The translations under genes were made by a program, and so were the position numbers. This document shows, piece after piece, positions 9,469 through 20,762 of a DNA stretch of 64,000 bases (position 1 is its first letter; each line of letters starts with the position of its first letter). The stretch covers positions 770,443-834,442 of the forward strand of contig NZ_AZQN01000001.1 of the NCBI RefSeq assembly GCF_000566685.1. Direction: 5' to 3'. A model generated the notes under the pieces. The model made no database searches, was not told where the DNA came from, and saw only the letters and a list, made by a program, of their open reading frames with translations. Source of the stretch: Dyadobacter tibetensis Y620-1 (GTDB taxonomy: Bacteria > Bacteroidota > Bacteroidia > Cytophagales > Spirosomataceae).

Positions 9469-10725
9469 GTGCAAACCAACTCCTTTATGATTCAGAATGA
9501 TGCCAGCATTCTAGGGCTACTGATGGTAGTACTCGCCCTTATTTTCTACACTGCCTCGCTTCAAGGAAAATTCTGGCAACGGTTGTATAATGTAATACCT
9601 CCACTTTTACTCTGCTATTTCATTCCCGGACTCCTGAATTCATTCGGAGTCATTAATGGTGTAGAGTCTCAGTTATATCCAGTAGTTTCCAAATATTTTC
9701 TTCCTGCCTGTCTAGTACTATTTACTCTTGGCATGGACTGGCACTCCCTCATACGGCTGGGGCCCAAAGCCATTATTGCTATGCTCACCGGGACCATAGG
9801 CATTATTATCGGTGGACCTCTAGCCATTCTGGTGGTCGGAAGCATTAGCCCTGACACCCTTGCCGGAGAGGGTGCTGATGAAGTATGGAGGGGACTGGCA
9901 ACCATTGCGGGAAGCTGGATAGGAGGTGGTGCCAATCAAACGGCCTTGAAGGAAGTATTTCAACCTAGTGATCGTTTGTTCTCTCAAATGATTGCGGTAG
10001 ATGTATTAGTAGCCGAATTATGGATGGCCCTGCTGATTTATGGAGCCGGGGTAGCCAGCCGGATTGATACCCTGTTCAAAGCCAATGCCCAACCAATCCA
10101 GGATGTTCAGAACCAGCTGGCCAATCAGCAATTTGAAAACGAAAGAACGCCAAAAATGAAGGAGTATATCTATCTGGCGGCCATGGGTTTTGGAGCCAGT
10201 GGTCTGGCTCATTTCCTAGCCGATATCATTGCCCCCTATATAGGCAATAACTATCCGGCCTTGACAAAATTTAGTCTGAGCTCATCATTCTTTTGGGTGG
10301 TAACTATCTCTACGACCATTGGTATCTTACTCTCAACCACGCCCTTGAGAAAACTAGAGTTTGTAGGAGCGTCTAAAATCGGTTCTGTTTTCTTATATGT
10401 ACTTATAGCAACTATCGGTATGCAAATGGATCTTAAAGCAGTCATGGACAATCCAGGCTTATTCGCCATAGGAATAATTTGGATGAGTGTTCATGCGATC
10501 ATTCTCATCATCGTCTGTAGATGGCTGAAGATACCATTCTTCTTTATGGCCGTAGGAAGCCAGGCCAATATGGGAGGATCCGCCTCAGCATCTGTGGTAG
10601 CGGCAGCCTTCCATCCTTCACTTGCTCCGGTTGGGGTTCTACTGGCCATATTAGGCTACGCCGTGGGTACCTATGGCGGTTATATTACCGCCCTATTAAT
10701 GCAATGGGTCAGTGGTATGATTTGA
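9469..10725 (+). CDS. DUF819 family integral membrane protein
   Basis: This polytopic inner-membrane protein of 418 residues has about ten hydrophobic segments and the conserved DUF819 features (FTLGMDWHSLIRLGPKA, ATIAGSWIGGGANQTALKE, ANMGGSASASVVAAAFHPSLAPVGVLLAILGYA). The family resembles sodium-coupled or other anion transporters; the substrate is not known. The longest frame uses GTG at 9469, but an in-frame ATG at 9487 (MIQNDASILG) is equally plausible and starts closer to the first membrane span. It is followed after 76 bp by the ytxJ gene on the same strand. Confidence 0.88.
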   Translation: MQTNSFMIQNDASILGLLMVVLALIFYTASLQGKFWQRLYNVIPPLLLCYFIPGLLNSFGVINGVESQLYPVVSKYFLPACLVLFTLGMDWHSLIRLGPKAIIAMLTGTIGIIIGGPLAILVVGSISPDTLAGEGADEVWRGLATIAGSWIGGGANQTALKEVFQPSDRLFSQMIAVDVLVAELWMALLIYGAGVASRIDTLFKANAQPIQDVQNQLANQQFENERTPKMKEYIYLAAMGFGASGLAHFLADIIAPYIGNNYPALTKFSLSSSFFWVVTISTTIGILLSTTPLRKLEFVGASKIGSVFLYVLIATIGMQMDLKAVMDNPGLFAIGIIWMSVHAIILIIVCRWLKIPFFFMAVGSQANMGGSASASVVAAAFHPSLAPVGVLLAILGYAVGTYGGYITALLMQWVSGMI

Positions 10726-10801
10726 ACCTAAACCCTATCTTTTTACGTTGCTTTGTCGGATAAATCAGAAAATTGACCAGATCAATTATAAATAATTACC
10801 T

Positions 10802-11140
10802 ATGAATTGGATTAACATTGAAACTAAGGACCAAATCGAAAGCATTGCCAACGAGGATTCCTATTCTATAATTTATAAGCATAGCCCTCGATGTGTGGTA
10901 AGCATGATGGCACACCGGAGACTGAAGTCAGAGCTACCTTCATTAGCCGATCAAAATATTCCACTTTATATTGTGGATGTGGTCAAAAATCGTGCGGAGT
11001 CAATGGCTATTGCCGATCACTTTGGGGTCGTTCATGAGTCTCCTCAATTATTGTTGGTACAAAAAGGGAAGGTCATTTATGATGCCTCCCACGAAGACGT
11101 TACTTTTAATACAGTCCTGGAGAAAATTGGATCCAATTAA
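10802..11140 (+). CDS. ytxJ: Bacillithiol-system redox-active protein YtxJ
   Basis: This 112-residue monothiol thioredoxin-fold protein has a single cysteine (Cys31) in the motif KHSPRC. The conserved tail HESPQLLLVQKGKVIYDASHE is typical of YtxJ. Family members are proposed monothiol bacilliredoxins that act on bacillithiol-protein mixed disulfides. Its presence implies that the host makes bacillithiol, as many Bacteroidota do; no biosynthetic gene is seen in this window. It converges on the GNAT gene with a shared terminator between them. Confidence 0.88.
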   Translation: MNWINIETKDQIESIANEDSYSIIYKHSPRCVVSMMAHRRLKSELPSLADQNIPLYIVDVVKNRAESMAIADHFGVVHESPQLLLVQKGKVIYDASHEDVTFNTVLEKIGSN

Positions 11141-11184
11141 TAAATCCAGTATCATCGAAATCTCCCTTATTTGAGGAACTACAG

Positions 11185-11222
11185 AATGGAGAATGAAATT
11201 CAATTTCGTTCTCCATTTATTT
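11185..11222. terminator. Bidirectional intrinsic terminator between ytxJ and the GNAT gene
   Basis: Fourteen-base arms (AATGGAGAATGAAA and TTTCGTTCTCCATT, with one G-U wobble) enclose a five-base loop and are followed by TATTTT. The structure sits between two convergent genes, 44 bases after ytxJ, and its right end covers the stop codon of the GNAT gene. Confidence 0.75.
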
Positions 11223-11717
11223 TAAGATAAGTTGCATGTAGACAAGATCAAGCCACTGATCAAATTTATATCCTACCTCCTTGATGTAGCCCTTTTCTAC
11301 AAAGCCATATTTTTCATGAAACGAAATAGAACCTCGGTTGCTGGCATCGATACAACCGATCATGGTATGAATGCCCTGCTCCCTGGCGCGTTGAATAAGA
11401 CTTTCCAGAAGGCGTCCGCCTACCCCCATCCCCCTCGAAGACTCATTTAAATAGATACTGTGTTCTACACTAAACATAAAGCCCTTCTTGGGTCTGAACT
11501 GCTGAAACGATCCATAACCGATTACCTTTCCTTCCACCTCTGCTACCAGAATGGGCATGCTATTCATTAACATCTGATCAAACCATTCTGTAAGCTGCTC
11601 CAAGGAGCGGGTCTCATAGTCATAAATGGCCGTTGAGGTGAGTATGCTTTCATTCAGAATTTCCAATATAACAGGTAAATCCAGAGGAGAGGCATTTCTA
11701 ATTTTCAAACTCATCAA
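11217..11717 (-). CDS. GNAT family N-acetyltransferase, phosphinothricin-acetyltransferase-like
   Basis: This 166-residue cytoplasmic acetyl-CoA-dependent acetyltransferase starts RNASPLDLPVILEILNESI and has YDYETRSLEQLTEWFDQM. The acetyl-CoA loop is ESSRGMGVGGRLLESLI (R-G-x-G-x-G), and the C-terminal IDASNRGSISFHEKYGFVEKGYIKEVGYK is typical of the PAT/YwnH group. These enzymes acetylate phosphinothricin, methionine sulfoximine or other small amines; the natural substrate here is unknown. Two consecutive ATG codons (11717 and 11714) leave a one-residue ambiguity at the start. Confidence 0.9.
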   Translation of the reverse strand: MMSLKIRNASPLDLPVILEILNESILTSTAIYDYETRSLEQLTEWFDQMLMNSMPILVAEVEGKVIGYGSFQQFRPKKGFMFSVEHSIYLNESSRGMGVGGRLLESLIQRAREQGIHTMIGCIDASNRGSISFHEKYGFVEKGYIKEVGYKFDQWLDLVYMQLILK

Positions 11718-12011
11718 ATTCTATATGTGTTGACTTAAAATTCTACTAAAACCATTCCAATTTCCAGGTTTGCCCTATGCTTAGGAAAGGTCATTCAGGC
11801 CCTAATATAACCGTGATCATCGAATGAAATATAAAAGTCAATAAATTTATTTCTACTGCCTGCCCTGTCTAAGGCCAGAACGGTCTACATTTATACCCTT
11901 TTTGAAGCCAGTAAACATGCTTCAGCACTAGCAAATCTGCTAAATTGGCCTTCTGATGGCTATTATCGTTATTTCGGCTATCTATATTTTTTATTCTCGA
12001 CTATTTTACTT

Positions 12012-12019
12012 TAGCTTTG
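12012..12019 (+). promoter_or_regulatory. Bacteroidota-type -7 promoter box for the thi operon
   Basis: TAGCTTTG fits the TAnnTTTG consensus exactly and ends five bases before the base of riboswitch helix P1, which places transcription start at about 12023-12025. The -33 element is weak (TTT at about 20 bp upstream). The 294 bp between the GNAT gene and this box hold no recognisable gene. Confidence 0.55.
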
Positions 12020-12024
12020 TAGCA

Positions 12025-12103
12025 ACTTTGGGGGTGTCCACTATTGTGGTCTGAGATTATACCCTTTGAACCTGATTCAGTTAATACTGACGAAGGGAAA
12101 AGT
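12025..12103 (+). ncRNA. TPP riboswitch (THI element)
   Basis: The conserved thi-box elements are present in order: GGGGGTGTCC, CTGAGA, ACCCTTTGAACCTGAT, and CGAAGGGAA after a variable stem (CAGTTAATACTG). Helix P1 is ACTTT (12025-12029) with AAAGT (12099-12103). It lies upstream of thiS-thiC-thiE-thiG-thiH. In this class, thiamine pyrophosphate binding shuts off transcription or translation. Between the aptamer and thiS there is a GTTTTAT/ATAAAAC hairpin (12154-12170) just before the ATG at 12181. It could be part of the expression platform; no clear U-tract terminator was found. Confidence 0.95.
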
Positions 12104-12180
12104 AAGGAGTCCTCATGGGCTTACTAACCTTTTCTACGTGGTCCATTCCCGGAGTTTTATTCTATAAAACCCGTATACGA

Positions 12181-14293
<2,113 letters not shown>

Positions 14294-14294
14294 G

Positions 14295-14906
14295 ATGCTG
14301 AAACTGGTGGTCATTACTACTGCAGAAAGATGGCTTGGAGAAAGCAGGCAGATCAACAGTCTTTTCGAGGCTGGATTGGACTGCCTGCACCTTAGGAAAC
14401 CACATATTTCCCAGGCTGATCTCCACATCCTGATCAATGAAATCAAGGTCGAATTTCACCCCAGGCTTAGCCTTCATCAACACCATGAAATGGCCGATAA
14501 CTTTGGAATTGGGGGGCTACATTATACTGAGAATGCCCGAAGGCAGCTGACTGCTGCTGCCTTGAGAAGCAACAAAGCCCGGGGACTGAGAACAAGTACT
14601 TCTTTTCATCGGCTGCAGGATCTGGAAGAATCAGCCTATGTATTCGATTATGCCTTTTACGGCCCCCTCTTCGATAGTATCTCCAAAGAAGGCTATCAAG
14701 GGCTGGCACACGAATATTGCGACCTCTCGGGACGTGTTTTGCCTATGCCTATATTTGGACTCGGTGGAATCACCCTGAACCGACTTTTGCAATTGCCCGC
14801 CTGGGGATATGCTGGGGCTGCCCTGCTGGGTAGCATTTGGAAGCAACCCGGGGAAGCAACCAATCAGTTCCAGCAGTTCCGGTCCATCATTCAATCAACC
14901 AACTGA
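14295..14906 (+). CDS. ThiE/TenI-family protein, first tandem copy (TenI-like)
   Basis: This is a 203-residue TIM-barrel protein of the thiamine phosphate synthase/TenI superfamily. It keeps GLDCLHLRKP, GIGGLHYTE, YAFYGPLFDSISKEGY and PIFGLGGI. The position of the ThiE IND(R) diphosphate-binding motif reads LSLHQH, so it probably does not make thiamine phosphate. In Bacteroidota, such a TenI-like protein is commonly encoded next to a second, complete ThiE, and a role like the TenI thiazole tautomerase is the best guess. It starts two bases after thiC; thiE begins four bases after its stop. Confidence 0.8.
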   Translation: MLKLVVITTAERWLGESRQINSLFEAGLDCLHLRKPHISQADLHILINEIKVEFHPRLSLHQHHEMADNFGIGGLHYTENARRQLTAAALRSNKARGLRTSTSFHRLQDLEESAYVFDYAFYGPLFDSISKEGYQGLAHEYCDLSGRVLPMPIFGLGGITLNRLLQLPAWGYAGAALLGSIWKQPGEATNQFQQFRSIIQSTN

Positions 14907-14910
14907 CCCC

Positions 14911-15531
14911 ATGGAAGCCTTACATTTTATTTCCAATCAAACAGAAAAATATTCTCATCAGGAAAGCATTTTGATGGCCCTCGAAGCGGGCTGCAGGCTG
15001 GTGCAGTTGCGAATCAAAGACCAGCCTCTGGATGAAGTTCGATCTGAAGCACTGGCTGCTCAACTACTCTGCCAAAAATTCGGTGCCAAGCTCATTATCA
15101 ACGACTACCCCAGCATTGCAAGGGAGGTCGATGCCTATGGCTGCCATCTGGGTTTAACGGATATGCCCATTGCACAGGCACGAAGCCTGGTAGGAACTCA
15201 AATGATATTAGGAGGAACAGCCAATACCCTTTCGGATGTGCTTCAGCGCATCCAGGAGGGAGTCGACTACGTAGGTTTAGGCCCCCTTCGGCATACCAAC
15301 ACCAAAAAGGTCCTAAGTCCTCACCTGGGCTTTTCGGGTTATGCATCCATCCTTGCAAACCTTGGTAAGAGAGCGCGACAAATCCCTATTCTAGCCATCG
15401 GGGGTGTAAATACCGACGATATATTGAAATTAAAAACCTTGGGAGTATATGGGATAGCCCTCTCTTCCGCCATTTTAGAGGCTGAGAACCGAACCCAAAC
15501 TGTTCAACAAATAAAAGCAAAACTATGTTAA
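14911..15531 (+). CDS. thiE: Thiamine phosphate synthase ThiE
   Basis: This 206-residue TIM-barrel enzyme joins HMP-diphosphate and thiazole phosphate to thiamine phosphate. Compared with the copy just upstream, it has the full active-site set: RLVQLRIKD near the N-terminus, [13 protein letters not shown] (the IND(R)-type motif), [23 protein letters not shown] and [13 protein letters not shown]. The ATG at 14911 is chosen over an upstream in-frame start (14809) that would overlap the previous gene by about 100 bases. The stop overlaps the start of thiG by seven bases, which suggests translational coupling. Confidence 0.92.
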   Translation: MEALHFISNQTEKYSHQESILMALEAGCRLVQLRIKDQPLDEVRSEALAAQLLCQKFGAKLIINDYPSIAREVDAYGCHLGLTDMPIAQARSLVGTQMILGGTANTLSDVLQRIQEGVDYVGLGPLRHTNTKKVLSPHLGFSGYASILANLGKRARQIPILAIGGVNTDDILKLKTLGVYGIALSSAILEAENRTQTVQQIKAKLC

Positions 15532-16289
15532 CCATTGCCGATAAAACATTTCATTCCCGACTATTTACCGGGACTGGTAAATTTAGCTCATCCTCCCTGA
15601 TGCAGCAGGCTTTGTTTGCCTCCGAGACTGAGCTGGTTACTGTTGCATTGAAGCGGGTAGATTTACAGAATGCCACGGACGATATGTTATTTCACCTGCA
15701 AGGAAAAGCGATTCATCTATTACCCAATACCTCCGGAGTACGTAATGCTAAAGAGGCCGTGCTGGCGGCCCAATTAGCTCGGGAAGCACTGGAAACAAAC
15801 TTTATAAAATTAGAAATTCATCCCGACCCCAAGTATCTCCTCCCCGATCCTATCGAAACACTGCAGGCCACAGAGGAGTTGGCGAAACTGGGTTTCGTGG
15901 TGCTACCCTATATTCATGCTGATCCTGTTTTATGCAAACGACTGGAAGATGTTGGCACTGCCGCCGTGATGCCCTTAGGGGCACCAATAGGGAGCAACAA
16001 AGGCCTGAAAACCATGGATTTTTTAGAAATTATTATAGAACAAAGTCGGGTGCCTGTCATTGTTGATGCCGGTATAGGCGCTCCCTCCCATGCGGCCCAG
16101 GCTATGGAACTGGGGGCCGATGCAGTGCTGGTCAACACGGCTATAGCCGTGGCCAAAGACCCTGTCCAAATGGCTATTGCTTTTAAAATGGCCGTAGAAG
16201 CCGGACGCATGGCCTATTTAGCAGGTCTCGGTGCAGCAACTAAATCAGCAGTAGCCAGTAGCCCTTTAACCTCCTTCCTCGATGTCTAG
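15525..16289 (+). CDS. thiG: Thiazole synthase ThiG
   Basis: This 254-residue TIM-barrel enzyme assembles the thiazole phosphate ring from 1-deoxyxylulose 5-phosphate, ThiS thiocarboxylate and dehydroglycine. Diagnostic motifs are [21 protein letters not shown] (containing the Schiff-base lysine region), [68 protein letters not shown] phosphate loop and [10 protein letters not shown]. It overlaps thiE by seven bases upstream and thiH by eight bases downstream, so all three are translated from one message. Confidence 0.96.
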   Translation: MLTIADKTFHSRLFTGTGKFSSSSLMQQALFASETELVTVALKRVDLQNATDDMLFHLQGKAIHLLPNTSGVRNAKEAVLAAQLAREALETNFIKLEIHPDPKYLLPDPIETLQATEELAKLGFVVLPYIHADPVLCKRLEDVGTAAVMPLGAPIGSNKGLKTMDFLEIIIEQSRVPVIVDAGIGAPSHAAQAMELGADAVLVNTAIAVAKDPVQMAIAFKMAVEAGRMAYLAGLGAATKSAVASSPLTSFLDV

Positions 16290-17391
16290 TTTCTTTGATA
16301 TATTTCAACAATACGACTGGGATCAGACAAAAGCGGAGATTTATGCCAAGACTGCCCAGGATGTCCGCCAGGCCCTGCTGTCTCCCCGCCGCTCTTTGGA
16401 AGATTTCAAAGCACTTATTTCTCCAGCCGCTCTTCCGTTCCTGGAAGATATGGCGCAGCTGAGCCACAAACTGACTCAGAAGCGATTTGGCAAAACCATT
16501 CAGATGTATATCCCCTTATACCTCTCTAATGAATGCACAAATATTTGTACCTATTGCGGTTTCAGCTTAGACAATAAGGTGAGGAGAAAAACACTCACCG
16601 AACAGGAAATCATGAAAGAAGTTCAGGTTATCAAAGACCTTGGCTACGACCATGTCCTCCTGGTCACTGGAGAGGCCAACCAGACAGTTCATACCGAATA
16701 CTTTCTAAAGGTACTTCGACTTATTCGTCCCCATTTCTCTCAGATATCCATGGAAATTCAACCCTTAGATAAGGAGGAATATGGCGCTCTGATCCCTGAG
16801 GGACTTCATTCCGTATTGGTCTACCAGGAGACGTACCATCAGGAAGACTACCGGAAACACCATCCTAAAGGGAAAAAGTCCAATTTCAGGTACCGGCTGG
16901 AAACCCCTGATCGGGCCGGTCAGGCGGGCGTACATAAAATAGGTCTGGGAGTGCTGATAGGTTTGGAAGATTGGCGGACCGATAGTTTCTTTACGGCCTT
17001 ACATCTACGTTATCTGGAAAAAACCTATTGGCAGACCAAGTACAGCCTTTCTTTTCCCCGTCTTCGGCCATTCTCAGGAGGGCTTCCGCCAAAGGTAGAA
17101 ATGGGCGATAAGGAACTGGTACAGCTTATTTGTGCCTACAGGCTCTTGGATGAAGAACTGGAGCTGAGTCTTTCCACCAGAGAAACGGAAAAATTTAGAA
17201 ATCACTGCATCCCCCTGGGCATTACCTCTATCAGTGCAGGTTCGAAGACCAATCCGGGGGGCTATACTGCGGCAACAGATTCTCTGGAGCAATTTGAGAT
17301 TAGTGACGAAAGAACCCCGGCACAAATTGCTGACATGATCGGGCGTCAAGGGTATGAACCCGTATGGAAGGATTGGGATAAAGCTTTCTAG
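16282..17391 (+). CDS. thiH: 2-iminoacetate synthase ThiH (tyrosine lyase, radical SAM)
   Basis: This 369-residue radical-SAM enzyme cleaves tyrosine to give dehydroglycine for ThiG. The cluster-binding CX3CX2C motif is Cys85, Cys89 and Cys92 ([11 protein letters not shown]). [15 protein letters not shown] and the C-terminal [12 protein letters not shown] are typical of the family. Use of ThiH, with no thiO seen here, is the oxygen-independent route to the glycine imine. It starts inside the last codons of thiG. A 111-bp gap follows before the ThiF-like gene. Confidence 0.96.
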   Translation: MSSFFDIFQQYDWDQTKAEIYAKTAQDVRQALLSPRRSLEDFKALISPAALPFLEDMAQLSHKLTQKRFGKTIQMYIPLYLSNECTNICTYCGFSLDNKVRRKTLTEQEIMKEVQVIKDLGYDHVLLVTGEANQTVHTEYFLKVLRLIRPHFSQISMEIQPLDKEEYGALIPEGLHSVLVYQETYHQEDYRKHHPKGKKSNFRYRLETPDRAGQAGVHKIGLGVLIGLEDWRTDSFFTALHLRYLEKTYWQTKYSLSFPRLRPFSGGLPPKVEMGDKELVQLICAYRLLDEELELSLSTRETEKFRNHCIPLGITSISAGSKTNPGGYTAATDSLEQFEISDERTPAQIADMIGRQGYEPVWKDWDKAF

Positions 17392-17502
17392 CCGTTCTTC
17401 CTCCTATATTTATTTCGCAGGAAAGTGAACATCTGGAACATTTCTAATGTTTGAAAAAATATTAGAAAGTAACAAGATGCAACACCCTTTACAATCAGTA
17501 AA

Positions 17503-18576
17503 ATGACCTTTGAACCACAAGAAAGGAAACGGTATAGTCGGCAAATTATAATGCCTGAAATTGGTATTTCAGGACAAGAAAAGCTTAAAAATGCTAGGGT
17601 GCTGGTCGTGGGTGCCGGCGGGCTAGGATGCCCCGTTCTACAATACCTTACCGCCGCTGGCGTAGGTCATATTGGCATTGTCGACGACGATCGGGTAGAA
17701 CTTACTAACCTTCACCGACAAATTCTTTATGGACCGGATGACATTGGTCTGAGCAAAGCGGCTATCGCAAAGGAGAAACTGGAACGCTTGAATCCCTATG
17801 TTTCTTTCGAAGTGTTTCAAGAACGAATTTCAGCTAAAAATGCCCTTTTCATACTACCCGGTTATGATCTGGTTATCGATGGATCTGACAATTTTCCTAC
17901 CCGATATGCATTAAACGATGCTTGCTATAAGATAGGAATCCCTCTGGTATTTGGTTCCATACTACGTTTCGAAGGACAGGTTTCAGTATTCAATTATCAG
18001 GGTGGGCCTACCTATCGTTGTCTTTTCCCTGATGCCAGCATAGGGGATAACTGTGCAGAGGCAGGTGTATTAGGTGTCTTGCCGGGTATTATTGGTGGAT
18101 TTATGGCCAATGAGGCTATGAAAATAATATGCCAAATGGGAGAAGTGTTAAGTGGCAAGCTTCTTATTTATAATGCCTTGAACCATAGCACCCATCTATT
18201 TAGTTTTAGTAAAGATCCACTTCTGAGTCCGCAAAGTATTGAGGCCTCAGAAACTGCCTCAGCCCAAGAGGGACGCTCAGAAAACGATGTGCAGAAGGAT
18301 AACGCCCAATTAGCCTTCAGTACTTATGAAGATCGCCAACATTCCGATCCGGAACAGATTTTCCTGGTGGATGTACGAGAAGAGTACGAATTTGAAGAAG
18401 ATGCTGTTGGAGGCGTAAATATCCCCCTGCCCGATCTACCGGCATCCCTTACTGCTATGCCCCCCGACAAGACAATTGTTTTTTACTGTCGTAGCGGACG
18501 CCGGAGTCAGATGGCCTATAAGCTATTGAAACAAAATGGATATACTGGAGAAAGTTATTGGATGAAAGAGGAATAA
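17503..18576 (+). CDS. ThiF/MoeB-family adenylyltransferase fused to a rhodanese domain
   Basis: This 357-residue protein joins an E1-like adenylyltransferase (1-245) to a C-terminal rhodanese domain (about 280-357). The nucleotide loop GAGGLG is at 37-42, the E1 R-finger region at about 10-13 (RYSRQ), and DGSDNFPTRY and CAEAGVLGVLPGIIG follow. The rhodanese active-site loop is CRSGRRS with Cys329. It can adenylate ThiS (or MoaD) and may hand over sulfur through the rhodanese cysteine. The two CxxC zinc pairs of E. coli MoeB are not complete: the first reads TYRC and the second is absent. It is probably part of the thi regulon, although 111 bp separate it from thiH. Confidence 0.9.
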   Translation: MTFEPQERKRYSRQIIMPEIGISGQEKLKNARVLVVGAGGLGCPVLQYLTAAGVGHIGIVDDDRVELTNLHRQILYGPDDIGLSKAAIAKEKLERLNPYVSFEVFQERISAKNALFILPGYDLVIDGSDNFPTRYALNDACYKIGIPLVFGSILRFEGQVSVFNYQGGPTYRCLFPDASIGDNCAEAGVLGVLPGIIGGFMANEAMKIICQMGEVLSGKLLIYNALNHSTHLFSFSKDPLLSPQSIEASETASAQEGRSENDVQKDNAQLAFSTYEDRQHSDPEQIFLVDVREEYEFEEDAVGGVNIPLPDLPASLTAMPPDKTIVFYCRSGRRSQMAYKLLKQNGYTGESYWMKEE

Positions 18577-18609
18577 GTCAGTTTATCTGCACTATCGGGC
18601 AAATTTGAT

Positions 18610-18617
18610 TAATTTTG
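18610..18617 (+). promoter_or_regulatory. Possible -7 promoter box upstream of nuoA
   Basis: TAATTTTG matches the Bacteroidota TAnnTTTG consensus exactly and lies 21 bp before the nuoA ATG. No good -33 TTG is found at the expected distance, so this is a moderate candidate only. Confidence 0.4.
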
Positions 18618-18638
18618 CCCTGTAAACGATCGAATCAT

Positions 18639-19109
18639 ATGCTTACCGACTTCGGGACTATATTACTTTTTATAATCGCTGCGCTGGTACTTGCCACCGT
18701 AATGTTAGGAGCGGCCAGACTTTTACGTCCTAGCCGCCCTAATGAAGAAAAGCTTAGTACTTACGAGTCTGGAGAAGAACCGGAAGGTAACGCCGGAGTC
18801 CAGTTTAACGTACGTTTCTATGTGGTAGCTCTCATTTTCGTACTATTCGAGGTCGAGCTTTTGTTTCTATTCCCCTGGTCCGTGGTATTTGGAAATGAAA
18901 ATTTGATAGACCAAACCGATGGTCTATGGGGATGGTTCGCAATGGCAGAAATGGCCACTTTCGTGGCTGTTCTTACCTTGGGTCTGGCCTATGCCTGGGG
19001 TAAAGGCTATCTGGATTGGGTACGGCCTACCCCCAGAATACCCGAAGTGAAAAGCCCCGTACCTATAGAACTGTATGACGCTATTAATCAAAAGTACGAA
19101 AAACCTTAA
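18639..19109 (+). CDS. nuoA: NADH-quinone oxidoreductase subunit A
   Basis: This 156-residue complex I membrane subunit has three spans. The conserved loop and second span are YESGEEPEGNAGVQFNVRFYVVALIFVLFEVE-type sequence, and the third span continues into GLAYAWGKGYLDWV. The ATG at 18639 is preferred over an upstream TTG (18615) that adds eight non-conserved residues and would lie on the promoter box. It is 62 bp after the ThiF-like gene. nuoB lies only at 22686, so the usual nuoAB continuity is broken by four unrelated genes. Confidence 0.93.
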   Translation: MLTDFGTILLFIIAALVLATVMLGAARLLRPSRPNEEKLSTYESGEEPEGNAGVQFNVRFYVVALIFVLFEVELLFLFPWSVVFGNENLIDQTDGLWGWFAMAEMATFVAVLTLGLAYAWGKGYLDWVRPTPRIPEVKSPVPIELYDAINQKYEKP

Positions 19110-19220
19110 GTGCGGATGTCCCCCCCTATTTTTGGGATATCTCCTCATTCATTTAGGTCATTAAATGCTCCGGGAGTTAAATAACTTTAATTATATATTT
19201 CTAATACTACCAAACTGAAA

Positions 19221-19583
19221 GTGGAACATCATCCTATTTCCATACGTCCTTTTATAGGAGCCATAGACTTCAAAATCTCACGTGATTTCTATAGAGATTT
19301 TGGCTTTCAGGAATTAATCATTAACCCTAAATTATCTTATTTTAAGCGTGACCATATAGGGTTTTATTTACAAGATGCCTCTATCAAGGACTGGATAGAC
19401 AATACTATGATATTTATGGAAGTGAAAGATCTGGATGTTTTCTGGACGGAGCTAAAAGCTTTAAATCTTCCAGAAAAATATCAATCCGTAAGAATCATTC
19501 CTATCCAGAATAAGGAATGGGGTAGAGAATGCTTTGTCTACGACCCATCAGGAATTCTATGGCATATAGGCAGCTTTTATTAG
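19221..19583 (+). CDS. VOC (glyoxalase/bleomycin-resistance) family protein
   Basis: This 120-residue single VOC domain starts at GTG 19221. The RPFIGAIDFKISRDFYRDFGF start, FKRDHIGFYLQD and CFVYDPSGILWHIGSF end are typical of the fold. The metal ligands of true glyoxalases are not clearly complete, so a binding or minor enzymatic role is as likely as catalysis. The gene stands alone, between nuoA (111 bp upstream) and the RsbQ-like gene. Confidence 0.82.
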   Translation: MEHHPISIRPFIGAIDFKISRDFYRDFGFQELIINPKLSYFKRDHIGFYLQDASIKDWIDNTMIFMEVKDLDVFWTELKALNLPEKYQSVRIIPIQNKEWGRECFVYDPSGILWHIGSFY

Positions 19584-19943
19584 ACGCCCCATCGACCCTA
19601 TTAGAAGGATTTTAAATTAATTTTTAAGGAATCCCGATTTAAGGTCCTTAGCCAAAAGCCACTGTAGCATAATAATATTGGTAGATGCATCAAATAATTC
19701 TAAAATTCGGATTACAAAACTCGAAAAGAGGACCTATATATTCCAAATGAGCAGTCCTGTTTGTTTAGTTAAGTCTGGCATGAAATCACCTAGAACGATT
19801 TAACCAATACGCTAACTATTTACCCTATACGACCATGGGACAAATAGTATTGAAACACCAAAAACTGATTTATCAAATAATGTTTCAGCCCGCAGCTGTT
19901 TTTAAGCATTGCATTTTACATTTCTTTTCAACCGAGTAATATC
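19584..19943. other. Intergenic region without a recognisable gene
   Basis: About 360 bp of AT-rich sequence between the VOC gene and the RsbQ-like gene. I found no open frame of interest and no strong hairpin. It ends at the promoter-like box listed next. Confidence 0.6.
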
Positions 19944-19951
19944 TATATTTG
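19944..19951 (+). promoter_or_regulatory. Possible -7 promoter box for the hydrolase/kinase pair
   Basis: TATATTTG matches TAnnTTTG and lies 19 bp before the ATG of the RsbQ-like gene. A TTT at 19921, 20 bp upstream, is the only -33-like feature. Confidence 0.45.
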
Positions 19952-19970
19952 TTTAGAAAAAATCAGAAAG

Positions 19971-20762
19971 ATGGACATCATAAATAGAAATAATGTCAAG
20001 GTATTTGGTCAAGGCACCCAGGCAATGGTGTTTGCCCATGGATTTGGTTGTGGCCAGCAGATGTGGCGTTATATCTGGCCCGCCTTCGAAGATCGCTATC
20101 GTATCGTCCTATTTGATTATGTAGGCAGCGGTAAATCTGACATGAAAGCTTACAATGCCGAACGTTATGCGAGTCTTAATGGCTATGCCCTGGATCTAAT
20201 TGAGGTACTTGAGGCCCTGAATTTAGAGAAAACCATATTTGTGGGCCATTCGGTCAGTGGAATGATTGGCCTTCTTGCCTCTTTGAAACAACCTCATTTA
20301 TTTGAGAGTTTGATTATGATTGGCCCATCGCCCCGATATATAAATGATCAGGGATACACTGGCGGTTTTGAGGAGGAAGATATTCAGGAACTGCTGTCGA
20401 CCATGGATAATAATTATATTGGTTGGTCCAATTATATTGCCCCAAACATTATGGGTAACCCCGATCGTCCTGAACTTGGGGAAGAATTGACAGAAAGCTT
20501 TTGTTCTACAGATCCCGTAGTAGCAAGACAGTTTGCTGAAGTCACCTTTTTATCAGACAACAGGGCTGACCTGGTCAAAACGAGACACCCTACCCTAGTT
20601 TTGCAGTGTTCCCAAGATTTGATTGCTCCCTCGGAGGTGGGACAATATTTAGAAAGCAATGTGCCTAACTGTACACAAAAAGTAATGAAGGCCACTGGCC
20701 ATTGCCCCCACCTGAGTGCTCCGGAAGAAACGATCGGACTTATGAAGGATTTTTTATCATAA
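19971..20762 (+). CDS. RsbQ-like alpha/beta hydrolase (putative signal-perception protein)
   Basis: This 263-residue alpha/beta hydrolase belongs to the RsbQ/D14/KAI2 group. The catalytic triad reads Ser94 in VGHSVSG, Asp216 in QCSQDLIAP and His244 in TGHCPHLS. The start region AHGFGCGQQMWRYIWPAF and the TGHCPHLSAPEETI motif are close to B. subtilis RsbQ. In B. subtilis, RsbQ works with the PAS domain of RsbP to sense energy stress, and the hydrolase is thought to supply or produce a small hydrophobic ligand. Here the next gene, 11 bp downstream, encodes a PAS histidine kinase, so the two probably form a bipartite sensor. The ligand is unknown. Confidence 0.9.
   Translation: MDIINRNNVKVFGQGTQAMVFAHGFGCGQQMWRYIWPAFEDRYRIVLFDYVGSGKSDMKAYNAERYASLNGYALDLIEVLEALNLEKTIFVGHSVSGMIGLLASLKQPHLFESLIMIGPSPRYINDQGYTGGFEEEDIQELLSTMDNNYIGWSNYIAPNIMGNPDRPELGEELTESFCSTDPVVARQFAEVTFLSDNRADLVKTRHPTLVLQCSQDLIAPSEVGQYLESNVPNCTQKVMKATGHCPHLSAPEETIGLMKDFLS

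Noticed and set aside
12115..12180. N-terminal extension of ThiS from ATG 12115
   Set aside because: The extension falls in the riboswitch expression-platform region and has no counterpart in ThiS proteins; ATG 12181 gives the normal length.
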